Of a DNA stretch of 64,000 bases, positions 18,120 through 25,583 are shown one piece after another. Made by a program: the position numbers and the translations under genes. Below the pieces are notes generated by a model. It saw only the letters and a list, made by a program, of their open reading frames with translations, did not search any database and had not been told where the DNA came from. Each line of letters opens with the position of its first letter. The stretch's first letter is position 1. This stretch comes from Thermotogaceae bacterium (GTDB lineage Bacteria; Thermotogota; Thermotogae; Thermotogales; Thermotogaceae), in the NCBI GenBank assembly GCA_027077795.1, contig JALWTT010000015.1, forward strand, positions 62,001-126,000. The letters are read 5' to 3'.

Positions 18120-18606
18120 GTTTTCCCCCCTTATCTTTTTCCATGAGTATGGGGCAGTAAGTACACATTTCGTATTTCCCCTCCCTTATGTACTCTTCGA
18201 ATTTGTCAATGAATACGGGTTTCGCCGGACAAAGCGTCATGAATTCAATAAATTTGTAAAGCCTTTTTGAAACGACTTCATCCAGTTCAAAGAGTATTTT
18301 CAAAGCGCTTCTTTTTGCAACTTCCTTGTTGAGCACCAGGCAATCTGTAAGAAACCTCACTATCACTTCAAGTCTGCCCTTTTCACTTTCCGCTAATTTT
18401 CTTCCTTTTTCAGTCAAGAAGATTGCTCCTCTTCTTTGATGTGAGACCATTTTTTTATCCTCCAGCGAGTTCAGAAATTCTTTTACTGTGGACATTTTCA
18501 CACTGAAGAAATCCGCGATCCACTTCAACCTGGTCCAGCCATATTCGCTTTCGGTCAGCAATATTCCCAGAAGGTATTTTCTTTCTCCTTTACTAAGCCC
18601 CATCAT
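18106..18606 (-). CDS. DtxR/MntR-like winged-helix regulator with cysteine-rich tail
   Basis: Of about 166 residues, the N-terminal 65 form a winged helix (helix-turn-helix around LKWIADFFSVKMSTVKEFLNS, wing around RRGAIFLTEKGRKLAE). A helical segment like the DtxR/MntR dimerisation domain follows. The tail adds four cysteines (CPAKP, then CTYCP), which could bind metal or an Fe-S cluster; this is not usual for MntR. It heads the operon containing MoxR, VWA and CPBP genes and may control it. AGGAGG sits four bases before ATG 18606; a second ATG follows directly. Confidence 0.75.
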   Translation of the reverse strand: MMGLSKGERKYLLGILLTESEYGWTRLKWIADFFSVKMSTVKEFLNSLEDKKMVSHQRRGAIFLTEKGRKLAESEKGRLEVIVRFLTDCLVLNKEVAKRSALKILFELDEVVSKRLYKFIEFMTLCPAKPVFIDKFEEYIREGKYEMCTYCPILMEKDKGGKRDGK

Positions 18607-18674
18607 CGCGCCTCCTAGCATAGCTTGTTCAGCTTGAATACTATCACAGTAAGTGAAAAATTTGGATGGGCTAA

Positions 18675-18716
18675 TTCAAAAATAAGCTAGGGACATGGGG
18701 GTCCAACTGGGCCCCC
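18675..18716 (-). terminator. Possible terminator after transketolase
   Basis: Just after the tkt stop, reading the minus strand, a GGGGG-CC/GG-CCCCC hairpin (bases 18716-18697, one bulged A) is followed about 15 bases later by a TTATTTTT run. The gap between hairpin and T-run makes this weaker than a standard intrinsic terminator. Confidence 0.4.
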
Positions 18717-18719
18717 GTT

Positions 18720-20600
18720 TCACAGACCTTTCAACTTCTCAACAATCTTATTCTCGCTAAACCCGTGAAGCTCGTAGATGTCTTTCCAACTGCCCGATTC
18801 TGTGAAATCACTTATCGCAACGTGCTCGAACTTCTTCGGAACTATTCCAGCCTTCATCATCTTGTAGGCCAGAATTGCTCCGAGCCCAAACCAGTTGTGA
18901 TCTTCCACGACCAGTATTTTCTTTCCACCAAGCACGTCTCTCAAGTTCTCAATGTTGAGGTTCAGGGGGCATGGCACTGCTATCGCACCGGCTTTCACTT
19001 CATCGGCGGCTTTCACGGCGAATGGCACAACGGATCCCATGCTTACAACAACTCTATCGTTTTTGGGTGCTCTTATGATGTCCGCCTTCTCGCATTCCAT
19101 CACGTAGTTTTCATCGTAGAACACACTTCCATCCTCTTTTCTTATTATCGGGAGCTTTGATCTCCCGACGGCTATCAGGAAATTTCCATATCTTGAAGCC
19201 GCGTACCTGACCGCTCTGTCAGCTTGGTTTGCATCTGATGGGACTATCACTTCAGATCCAAACCAATTGGCAGCCCCAGACAAGTAGAAAAGCGCGTGAT
19301 GGGTTTTTCCATCTTCACCGACATTCGTTCCGCAGTGCGTGGCGATGATCTTTAGGTTTGTATGATTCATAGCGTTGAGTCTCTGATTGTTGAAAGTTTC
19401 ATCTACAGCGAAAACCCCGAAGTCTCCGAAGAATGTTATAACCCCTTCTGCTGACATTGCACCTGCGACGGTTGCAGCGTTCTGTTCCGCAACGCCCGCT
19501 TCCACTATCCTGCCTGGAAATTCCTCGGCGAGCCAGTTGAACCTGACGGATTCAAGAAGATCGCAGTCCACAGTGGCTATTGGAGAGTTCGGATTTCTCT
19601 TCACCAGGTCCAGTATGGCCTTACCGGCCGCCCCTCTTCCATCCATATCTTCCTCATAAACAAAAGGTTCTCCGATATCTATCCTCACCTCATACTCTTT
19701 CTTGACTCTTTCTGGCTTCTTGATCGGTAGCTTCTTCCTATTCTCTTTGAACCTTTCTGTATCATCCTCTACTCCGAGCTCTTCGAGGGCCTTTTTCAGC
19801 TCCTCATCGGATAGCGGCTTTCCGTGGTACTTGACCTGATCTTCCATGAAAGATATTCCCTTTCCTATCCTCGTGTGTGCGAGAACGACGCTTGGTTTTC
19901 CATCCTCAACGGCCTTTTTTATAGCTGAGTACAGAGATCTGAAGTCGTGTCCATCGGTCTCGTAAACTTTCCAACCGGCGGCTTCGTACTCCTCCTTTAT
20001 GTTCACCTTCATTATGTTTGAAGCTTTTCCACTTATCTGAGCGTCATTGTAATCTATGACTACTGTTAGATTACCCACGTCGTACTTGACGGCTAACCTC
20101 CTTGCTTCTGCAACTTGCCCTTTGTTCTGCTCGGCATCGGACATCATCACGAAGACATGATAATCCCTGCCGTTGTATTTCGTGGCCAGTGCCATTCCGA
20201 GACCCGCCGACAAACCCTGTCCCAGATTTCCAGTTGTCCAATCTATTCCAGGGAGACCCCTAGTTACATGACCCTCATATTTGGAAGAGACGTGTCTGAA
20301 CGATGTGAGAACTTCCTCCCTTTCCATCGCGCCAACCTGTATGAGTGCGGAATAGACCCCCGGTGATGTATGTCCGTGACTTATTACAAACCTGTCTCTA
20401 TTAGGATCATCGGGATTTTTCGGATCGAAATTTGCGAATGAGTACACCGTCAGGAATATCTCGATTGAAGACATAGAACCTCCCGGATGGCCCGATTTCG
20501 CTGTATTCGTCATTTTCAGTATATCCGCCCTTGCCAGCCTAGCCTTTTCTCTGAGATCTTTTTCGATATCTTCAGGAAGTTCTACATGTCCAAATCTCAT
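18720..20600 (-). CDS. tkt: Transketolase
   Basis: At 626 residues this is a full-length thiamine-diphosphate transketolase of the non-oxidative pentose phosphate pathway. The N-terminal half has the HGHTSPGVYSALIQVG and GNLGQGLSAGLGMA blocks, and the middle domain has the EAGVAEQNAA glutamate. The usual GDG of the cofactor motif is replaced by SDA within the stretch MMSDAEQNKGQ. The conserved Asp and Asn remain, so activity is likely. The ATG follows AAAGGAGGGGG. The gene appears monocistronic, with a -10 element upstream and a weak hairpin downstream. Confidence 0.94.
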   Translation of the reverse strand: MRFGHVELPEDIEKDLREKARLARADILKMTNTAKSGHPGGSMSSIEIFLTVYSFANFDPKNPDDPNRDRFVISHGHTSPGVYSALIQVGAMEREEVLTSFRHVSSKYEGHVTRGLPGIDWTTGNLGQGLSAGLGMALATKYNGRDYHVFVMMSDAEQNKGQVAEARRLAVKYDVGNLTVVIDYNDAQISGKASNIMKVNIKEEYEAAGWKVYETDGHDFRSLYSAIKKAVEDGKPSVVLAHTRIGKGISFMEDQVKYHGKPLSDEELKKALEELGVEDDTERFKENRKKLPIKKPERVKKEYEVRIDIGEPFVYEEDMDGRGAAGKAILDLVKRNPNSPIATVDCDLLESVRFNWLAEEFPGRIVEAGVAEQNAATVAGAMSAEGVITFFGDFGVFAVDETFNNQRLNAMNHTNLKIIATHCGTNVGEDGKTHHALFYLSGAANWFGSEVIVPSDANQADRAVRYAASRYGNFLIAVGRSKLPIIRKEDGSVFYDENYVMECEKADIIRAPKNDRVVVSMGSVVPFAVKAADEVKAGAIAVPCPLNLNIENLRDVLGGKKILVVEDHNWFGLGAILAYKMMKAGIVPKKFEHVAISDFTESGSWKDIYELHGFSENKIVEKLKGL

Positions 20601-20639
20601 CTTCTACCCCCTCCTTTTTGCTTTGAGATCTCTCAGCAA

Positions 20640-20645
20640 ATTATA
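20640..20645 (-). promoter_or_regulatory. -10 element upstream of transketolase
   Basis: On the minus strand a perfect TATAAT lies about 40 bases before the tkt start codon. No convincing -35 hexamer is found 16-18 bases upstream of it, so the assignment rests on the -10 match and position alone. Confidence 0.45.
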
Positions 20646-20734
20646 CCCCCTTAGCCCATCGTATATTTAAGGGCACTGTAGTCCCATTAACCATCTAAGC
20701 ATATGAAATAGTAGGTTAAGAGGGGGTGAAATTA

Positions 20735-20848
20735 ATGATAGCATCAGTTGGACTAACCAGAATGAACCTTGAGAGCTGCACCTTGCTAGATTGCAACCAT
20801 TTTTATAATCTTCTTCTGTCCCATCTTAAACCTCTATGGATGATTTAG
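20735..20848 (+). CDS. Possible 37-residue small ORF
   Basis: In the 225-base gap between tkt and the MutS-like gene, an ATG preceded by AGAGGGGGTGA opens a 37-codon frame on the plus strand, running 23 bases into the end of the minus-strand MutS-like gene. The product would be neutral to hydrophobic with two cysteines. No promoter was found and no family is recognised. The ribosome-binding site is the only real support, so it may be chance. Confidence 0.2.
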   Translation: MIASVGLTRMNLESCTLLDCNHFYNLLLSHLKPLWMI

Positions 20849-22325
20849 AATAGTCATCGAAGAGCTTTTTGTATATATCTATTCCAAAGCTTGTCGGCAG
20901 AGGCTTTCCTTCTTTTATCTTGAATGTTCTTTCACCACTAGGTGTTCTTTCGGCTCTTAAGAACATCACGCTCTCATCTTCAGAAAATCTTCTTGCAAGT
21001 GCATACATGTGGGTCACATAGAAAATTCTTATTTGATTCTCCAGCAGAGCTTTGACGATCTGGTATGCTATTTCAGACCCCTCTCGCTCGTTTGTGGATG
21101 ATAGGAATTCATTCAGAAGAAGGAGAGCCCCAGGTTTTATGTTGCTCACGATTTTATCCATTCTGGAGAGTTCCTCTTCAAATTTCCCCATGCGGAGGTT
21201 TTTATCCTCTTCTCTTCTGAAATGGGTGAAAACTCCTTCGTGTATTCTCGAAGAGAAATAGGATGCGGTTACAAACATACCAGCTTGCATCATAAGGACC
21301 GCTTGACCTATACTCCGAAGAAACGTTGTTTTTCCTCCCCTGTTTGCACCAGTTATTATGAAGACTTCTTTCCCGTTTGCTGAAAGATCGTTACTCACAA
21401 CACCTTTTTTCATAGCTAGGGCAAGGCTTATGTTGTAGAGATTTTTGAACTGAATCAACCCTCCATTCTCGAGTGGTGCTGGGAAGCTTATGGTGGATCC
21501 CAATTTCCTCAAGTCTTCTGCCAGATTGAGTGCCGCTACGTAGAAAGCAAGTTCTTTTCGAAGTTTTTTAAAGAAGCTCTCTATATGCTTCGCAGCGCAT
21601 GCAACCACTGTTGCAGCTCTGTGGATTCCCTTATTCTTGAGATCGTCAAGTGCCTGCGCACCCGCCTCATCCCTGGGATGAAGTTTGTACGAGTACACTT
21701 TCTCTCTGCTTAAGAGTTTCTGTAGCCAATTCTTCTCAAGAGGTTTTGAAAGGATATAATTCTCTCCTTCGTTTCCCTTTCCAAGTGATACGCTCAGCAA
21801 AACTCCCTTTGAGAATTTCAGAGTCTCCAGTTGCTTTTCAAACTCCTTTAGATAATCGTCATCTAATTCCTTCTGAATCATCTCGAAAAACCTTCGAAAT
21901 CCCCTAGACTGGAATCTCTCCTTGTTGTTGTCAGCCATTTCTCTGAGTTTTTTGAGAAATTCAAGAAGTGCTTCCAGAGTTTTCCTGGCCCCACTCAGGA
22001 TATTCGTAGGTGTCTTCCACCCGAAGATCCCCCACCATTTTTCCCTCTTATTTTCCTCAACATCAATCGTTAGCTGATAAAGGCTCCTGATAACCTCAGG
22101 ATTTCTCAAGGTGTCCTTTAAAATCTCTTGTCGGTACAGTATAGCTGTCTTGTCACTCAACGGATTGAGTAAAACTTCTTTAGATACGTCTAGGAGGTAG
22201 TGATCTCCCCTCGACATGTGGTTGAAAACGATCTGCAGACCAAGATCCTCTATGATATCATCAGCGTTAAACGGCAAGCCTTTTTCCTCGAAATCTCTGT
22301 CTGGATACATCAGAAACACTTTCAT
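20826..22325 (-). CDS. MutS-like ATPase (second of a tandem pair)
   Basis: This 499-residue protein has the core/clamp helices and the ABC-type ATPase domain of the MutS family. Walker A is GANRGGKTT (about residue 323), Walker B is ALLLLNEFLSST, and the trans-acting region is STNEREGS. The mismatch-recognition domain with its Phe-x-Glu motif is absent, and so is the Smr nuclease domain of MutS2. Near residue 45 it has LYRQEILKD, shared with its upstream neighbour. ATGA overlap with that neighbour implies co-translation under the fluoride riboswitch. Function is not known; classical mismatch repair is unlikely. Confidence 0.88.
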   Translation of the reverse strand: MKVFLMYPDRDFEEKGLPFNADDIIEDLGLQIVFNHMSRGDHYLLDVSKEVLLNPLSDKTAILYRQEILKDTLRNPEVIRSLYQLTIDVEENKREKWWGIFGWKTPTNILSGARKTLEALLEFLKKLREMADNNKERFQSRGFRRFFEMIQKELDDDYLKEFEKQLETLKFSKGVLLSVSLGKGNEGENYILSKPLEKNWLQKLLSREKVYSYKLHPRDEAGAQALDDLKNKGIHRAATVVACAAKHIESFFKKLRKELAFYVAALNLAEDLRKLGSTISFPAPLENGGLIQFKNLYNISLALAMKKGVVSNDLSANGKEVFIITGANRGGKTTFLRSIGQAVLMMQAGMFVTASYFSSRIHEGVFTHFRREEDKNLRMGKFEEELSRMDKIVSNIKPGALLLLNEFLSSTNEREGSEIAYQIVKALLENQIRIFYVTHMYALARRFSEDESVMFLRAERTPSGERTFKIKEGKPLPTSFGIDIYKKLFDDYSKSSIEV

Positions 22326-23845
22326 GATATCACCCGCTTTTTAATCTTTTCATAAGTTAAGCCATACTTTTCGGCTATTGAAATCGCAAAAGCCAAGCCA
22401 TCCGCTGGTTTTCTAACTATTTTAAAAGTCCTTATGGAAGGATCCCTTGGGTCCACCAGTGCAACCATGCTCACGACTTTCTCCCCGAAATTGGATAGTT
22501 CATCCGCAAATGTTACCCATACACCGAGGCAGTCCGTGTCCAGAATCTTCTGCAAGATTTTCTCGCTCAGGTTGATCATATCAAGCAAAGTGGCTGACGA
22601 GAACACTTCGTTCATTATTACAACACTCCTTGAAGTGGCTTCCTGAACCATCCTTTTCGCTCTTACAAGATCGTCCTCTAACTTGCTTTTTAAACTTTCA
22701 ACTTCCTCGACTCTTTCAAAATGAGTTAGTATCTTGTCCGGGATAAGTAGTTTGGCCTCGATTGCCGGCACCGGAAGCCCCAAGCTTGAAATGTAGTGTA
22801 GCTGTCCAAAAGCTCTCGCAAATGTTGTTTTCCCACCCTGGTTTGGCCCAGTTACAACGATCACCCTTTCAGGATCCCTCAGATAGAAATCGTTGAGAAC
22901 GATCTCTTGCCTCTCACCTAAACTACTCGCAAGAGCTATATCAAAGATTCCACGAGCGCGAATATCCTTGTCGGTTTCACTGACTTTAGGATAACAGAAC
23001 GGTAACCCCTCCTCTTGAAGTGGCTTGATGAATTCCAAATAAGACATGTAGAACTGAATTTCCCTTTCGAACCTAAGCACACAACCATCTAGAAACCCCT
23101 CATGCTTCTCGTGAAATTCGTCAAGCTCTTTGAATAGCTCCGGATAGAGTTTCATCACGAAATCTAGTATCTTTGCTTCTATGTGATTCATCCCATAGCT
23201 ACTTACCACCTCAAAATCGTACTCGTTGCAATCTTCCTCTTTGAATTTTGAGAAGACGTTTTCTATGTCAACTGTGTAGTCTTCTTCTCCCTCATATTTT
23301 TTTACACTGAATTTGCCGGGCTCAATTATTAAAGAATACCTTATGCTGGAAAGTCTTTTCTTCACACCCTTCGAATCTTCCACCAACATTTTGAAGCTTT
23401 CTAAGCTTGTGTATGCACTCAGATACTCCCGGATCTTTCTCAAACCTTCTGAATTTAGATCAACCTCATTCAAATTTTTTGAAAGTTTCAAGACGACGTC
23501 AGAATAGAAAAGCGCAGCTTCGAGTATCCATCCCTTTCTGTTATACTCGTAATCCATGTTTTCTGCCATCTTTAAAAGTCTGTGAACTCTTTCCATTCCC
23601 TCTGAAAAATCCTTTAGAATTCTGTAAACCCTTACGTTCTCTATATCTTTTGAAACCTCTTGTCTATACAGGACCTCACTTGCTTTCTTCAAAGGAGAGA
23701 AGAAAAAGGGTTTCAAGTTGTGCCTTTCTCTGGATGCACTGATAGTTTCGAAAACTTTATCGAGTCTGAGGTCTAGGAGACAATCTGGAACACCACTTCC
23801 TTCTTCCACCCGATCATCTGGGTAGAGAACGCTTGGGCAATGCAT
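22322..23845 (-). CDS. MutS-like ATPase (first of a tandem pair, fluoride-riboswitch controlled)
   Basis: Of 507 residues, the C-terminal 200 form the MutS ATPase domain, with Walker A GPNQGGKTT (about residue 328), Walker B SVVIMNEVFSSA and the shared LYRQEVSKD near residue 60. There is no mismatch-binding N-terminal domain and no nuclease domain. I chose ATG 23845 because AAGGAGGTG sits just upstream. A longer in-frame reading exists, but it runs through the riboswitch and terminator and is an artefact. It differs clearly in sequence from the second copy, which would suit a heterodimer. Confidence 0.9.
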   Translation of the reverse strand: MHCPSVLYPDDRVEEGSGVPDCLLDLRLDKVFETISASRERHNLKPFFFSPLKKASEVLYRQEVSKDIENVRVYRILKDFSEGMERVHRLLKMAENMDYEYNRKGWILEAALFYSDVVLKLSKNLNEVDLNSEGLRKIREYLSAYTSLESFKMLVEDSKGVKKRLSSIRYSLIIEPGKFSVKKYEGEEDYTVDIENVFSKFKEEDCNEYDFEVVSSYGMNHIEAKILDFVMKLYPELFKELDEFHEKHEGFLDGCVLRFEREIQFYMSYLEFIKPLQEEGLPFCYPKVSETDKDIRARGIFDIALASSLGERQEIVLNDFYLRDPERVIVVTGPNQGGKTTFARAFGQLHYISSLGLPVPAIEAKLLIPDKILTHFERVEEVESLKSKLEDDLVRAKRMVQEATSRSVVIMNEVFSSATLLDMINLSEKILQKILDTDCLGVWVTFADELSNFGEKVVSMVALVDPRDPSIRTFKIVRKPADGLAFAISIAEKYGLTYEKIKKRVIS

Positions 23846-23860
23846 CAGTAACACCTCCTT

Positions 23861-23896
23861 AAAAACAAAAAAGCCTCTACCCATGATGGTAGAGGC
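23861..23896 (-). terminator. Riboswitch expression-platform terminator
   Basis: On the minus strand a perfect 9-bp stem (GCCTCTACC with GGTAGAGGC, bases 23896-23888 and 23881-23873) with a six-base loop is followed by TTTTTTG then TTTTT. Its 5' arm is the same segment that forms the aptamer pseudoknot, so terminator and ligand-bound aptamer exclude each other. Fluoride should therefore permit read-through into the MutS-like genes. Confidence 0.92.
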
Positions 23897-23937
23897 CATC
23901 AGCCCTTTTCGGGCACTTTGGGCGAGCCTCATCGCCC
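23888..23937 (-). ncRNA. Fluoride riboswitch aptamer (crcB motif)
   Basis: The minus-strand RNA has stem 1 GGGCG/CGCCC (23937-23933 with 23924-23920) and a loop with ATGAGGC. Stem 2 is GCCC/GGGC (23914-23911 with 23905-23902). The conserved CTGATG is followed by GCCTCTAC, whose GCCTC pairs with GAGGC of loop 1 to make the pseudoknot. From memory, the sequence differs at only a few positions from the crystallised Thermotoga petrophila fluoride aptamer. It sits directly upstream of the two MutS-like ATPase genes and feeds an intrinsic terminator. Confidence 0.93.
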
Positions 23938-23960
23938 GTTATAGATTTCTTCTCACAGAA

Positions 23961-23969
23961 ATTTTATCA
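23961..23969 (-). promoter_or_regulatory. Extended -10 promoter for the riboswitch transcript
   Basis: Minus-strand TGATAAAAT fits an extended -10 (TGn plus TAAAAT) about 24 bases before the aptamer. No good -35 lies 17 bases upstream, as is usual for extended -10 promoters. A TATAAC adjoining the aptamer is less likely because it would start transcription inside stem 1. Confidence 0.4.
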
Positions 23970-24015
23970 CGATTTTTTGATCCTGCTTAGTAGGAATTCT
24001 ACTACGTATGTTTTC

Positions 24016-24044
24016 TTGAAATATCCCAGGTGCTATGGCATAAT
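24016..24044 (+). promoter_or_regulatory. Promoter of the tRNA cluster
   Basis: TTGAAA (24016-24021) and CATAAT (24039-24044) are separated by exactly 17 bases, and the predicted start falls a few bases before tRNA-Ser. Confidence 0.7.
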
Positions 24045-24055
24045 AGCGCCCGGTT

Positions 24056-24143
24056 GGAGGTGTGCCCGAACTGGCTAAGGGGCCGGTCTCGAAAACCGGT
24101 GGGCCTAGTGCCCTTGTGGGTTCGAGTCCCACCGCCTCCGCCA
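24056..24143 (+). tRNA. tRNA-Ser (anticodon CGA)
   Basis: This class II tRNA of 88 bases includes an encoded CCA. The acceptor stem GGAGGTG/CGCCTCC has one T-G pair. The anticodon stem CCGGT/ACCGG encloses CTCGAAA, giving anticodon CGA for codon UCG. A long variable arm and GTTCGAGTCCC T-loop are present. It is first of four tRNAs. Confidence 0.95.
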
Positions 24144-24166
24144 AGGTAGAAAACAGTCTTTGGATA

Positions 24167-24175
24167 TGCTATAAT
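24167..24175 (+). promoter_or_regulatory. Internal extended -10 promoter before tRNA-Lys
   Basis: TGCTATAAT is a perfect extended -10 lying 11 bases before tRNA-Lys. No -35 is evident. It could give the last three tRNAs a second promoter. Confidence 0.5.
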
Positions 24176-24186
24176 GCAGCACTGGC

Positions 24187-24262
24187 GACCCGGTAGCTCA
24201 GCAGGTAGAGCACCTGACTTTTAATCAGGGGGCCGCGGGTTCGAATCCCGCCCGGGTCACCA
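24187..24262 (+). tRNA. tRNA-Lys (anticodon TTT)
   Basis: A 76-base tRNA with encoded CCA. The acceptor stem is GACCCGG/CCGGGTC, and the anticodon stem CCTGA/TCAGG encloses CTTTTAA, giving anticodon TTT. It ends with no spacer before tRNA-Leu. Confidence 0.96.
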
Positions 24263-24350
24263 GCGAGAGTGGCGGAATTGGCAGACGCGTCGGACTTAGA
24301 ATCCGATGGGTGAATAGCCCGTGTGGGTTCGAGTCCCACCTCTCGCACCA
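24263..24350 (+). tRNA. tRNA-Leu (anticodon TAG)
   Basis: A class II tRNA of 88 bases with encoded CCA. The acceptor stem is GCGAGAG/CTCTCGC. The anticodon stem TCGGA/TCCGA encloses CTTAGAA, giving TAG for codon CUA. A long variable arm is present. It directly abuts tRNA-Lys. Confidence 0.95.
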
Positions 24351-24356
24351 AGGCAT

Positions 24357-24428
24357 GCGGGCATAGCTCAGTGGTAGAGCGCCTGCTTGCCAAGCAGGAG
24401 GTCGCGGGTTCGAATCCCGTTGCCCGCT
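24357..24428 (+). tRNA. tRNA-Gly (anticodon GCC), CCA not encoded
   Basis: The acceptor stem is GCGGGCA/TGCCCGC with discriminator T. The anticodon stem CCTGC/GCAGG encloses TTGCCAA, giving anticodon GCC. Unlike the other three, the bases after the discriminator are CCG, so the CCA end must be made by the tRNA nucleotidyltransferase. Confidence 0.95.
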
Positions 24429-24435
24429 CCGACAA

Positions 24436-24463
24436 GGCGGCTCGACTGAGAGCCGCCTTTTTT
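24436..24463 (+). terminator. Terminator of the tRNA cluster
   Basis: A perfect 8-bp stem GGCGGCTC/GAGCCGCC (24436-24443 and 24450-24457) with a six-base loop is followed at once by TTTTTT. This is a standard intrinsic terminator. Confidence 0.9.
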
Positions 24464-24482
24464 AAAACCGGAGGTGATCTTG

Positions 24483-25583
24483 TTGGTTCTAGGTGCTGTT
24501 GGAGATGCACTTGGATTTCCAATTGAGGCTGGAGTAGTTGAAAAAGTTAACGGGTTTGTAAGTTGGAGTTTGAACGGCGAATTGATCAAAGAAGGAGAAT
24601 ATTCGGATGATACTCAGCTCACCCTTTCCACAGCTAGATCTGTTTGGAACGGCAGGTTTCATCCTGAATATTTTGCATATGTCGAACTGCCTCTTTGGGT
24701 CTACTATCAGCGAGGTGCAGGGCAATCAACCAGAAAAGCCGCTATGAACCTCTTTTCATTGAGAATTCAGTGGAACGAAAACTTCTATATGGGTTATGAG
24801 AAAGCTGGTGGTAGTGGGGGGGTTATGAGGATATATCCGTTGGTTGTGAAGATAAAAGATGAGGCAGCTCTTATAGAAGATGTATTCAAAAATGTCATGA
24901 TAACTCATGGCCATCCACTGGCCTTCGTTGGAGCCTACCTTTTTGTAGTTGCGCTCAAATCGAAAAGGAACCTGGACGAAATAGCTTTTTCATTTTGCAA
25001 CATAATAGAAGGGCTTGAAAGCTCTTTAAAAAGTCTTCCAGAGATTTCACGGTGGCTCAAGGGAAGAGGTGACAGCTTTTTCCCTGAATTGAGACGCGAG
25101 GCTCTTCACATCAAGGAACTTTTGATAAAGTCTTCAGAAGTTTCCAGCTATAGCGAGTATTGCAAAGTAGTGGGGGAGAAAGATCATCCTGGTTCTGGAA
25201 GAGGAGTTAGTTTATGCGCTGTGTATCTTTACCTGAATTTCAGATCGCGGGATGCGATCTTCAAGGCTGCTAATGAACGGGGGACGGATACAGATACCAT
25301 AGCTTCCCTGGTGGGGAACCTCTTTGGGAAATCGGAAGATCTTCTGGATCTCTCAGAGAAAGTTCAAGACTCCATGTACATTCTCGAGCTTTCCGAAGAA
25401 GAGGGTAAAGAACGGCTTGTGAACAGAAGTGAGGTCAGGAAATGGGCATCGGATTACGAAAAGGGTGTAAGGAAGGGCAAGGTTCCCAGATTTCACCCTG
25501 TATTTGGAGAGCTTGAAATGATAGAGTCTAGGAGGAAGAGAAGGTTTTTCAAAACAGAGGAAGGTCAAACCATTCTTCTTTAA
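24483..25583 (+). CDS. ADP-ribosylglycohydrolase family protein
   Basis: This 366-residue protein of the ARH/DraG family removes ADP-ribose or related groups from protein or nucleotide substrates. The two metal-binding motifs are intact: GAVGDALGFPIE at the N-terminus with EYSDDTQLT near residue 40, and GTDTDTIASLVGN near residue 275. An unusual C-terminal extension of about 70 basic and acidic residues follows. The start is probably TTG 24483, six bases after GGAGGTG; TTG 24480 and GTG 24474 are nearer or inside that site. It lies alone between the tRNA terminator and an SDR remnant, so context does not show the substrate. Confidence 0.88.
   Translation: MVLGAVGDALGFPIEAGVVEKVNGFVSWSLNGELIKEGEYSDDTQLTLSTARSVWNGRFHPEYFAYVELPLWVYYQRGAGQSTRKAAMNLFSLRIQWNENFYMGYEKAGGSGGVMRIYPLVVKIKDEAALIEDVFKNVMITHGHPLAFVGAYLFVVALKSKRNLDEIAFSFCNIIEGLESSLKSLPEISRWLKGRGDSFFPELRREALHIKELLIKSSEVSSYSEYCKVVGEKDHPGSGRGVSLCAVYLYLNFRSRDAIFKAANERGTDTDTIASLVGNLFGKSEDLLDLSEKVQDSMYILELSEEEGKERLVNRSEVRKWASDYEKGVRKGKVPRFHPVFGELEMIESRRKRRFFKTEEGQTILL

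Noticed and set aside
23846-23932. N-terminal 29-codon extension of the first MutS-like protein
   Set aside because: The extension is the fluoride aptamer and terminator; the ATG at 23845 has an excellent ribosome-binding site.
23888-23937. Reading the RNA element as another small riboswitch class such as preQ1 or SAM-type
   Set aside because: The two-stem pseudoknot with ATGAGGC and CTGATG-GCCTCTAC matches the fluoride aptamer specifically.
24169-24522. 117-codon minus-strand frame across the tRNA genes
   Set aside because: It is the reverse complement of three tRNAs and their terminator, a known source of false proteins.
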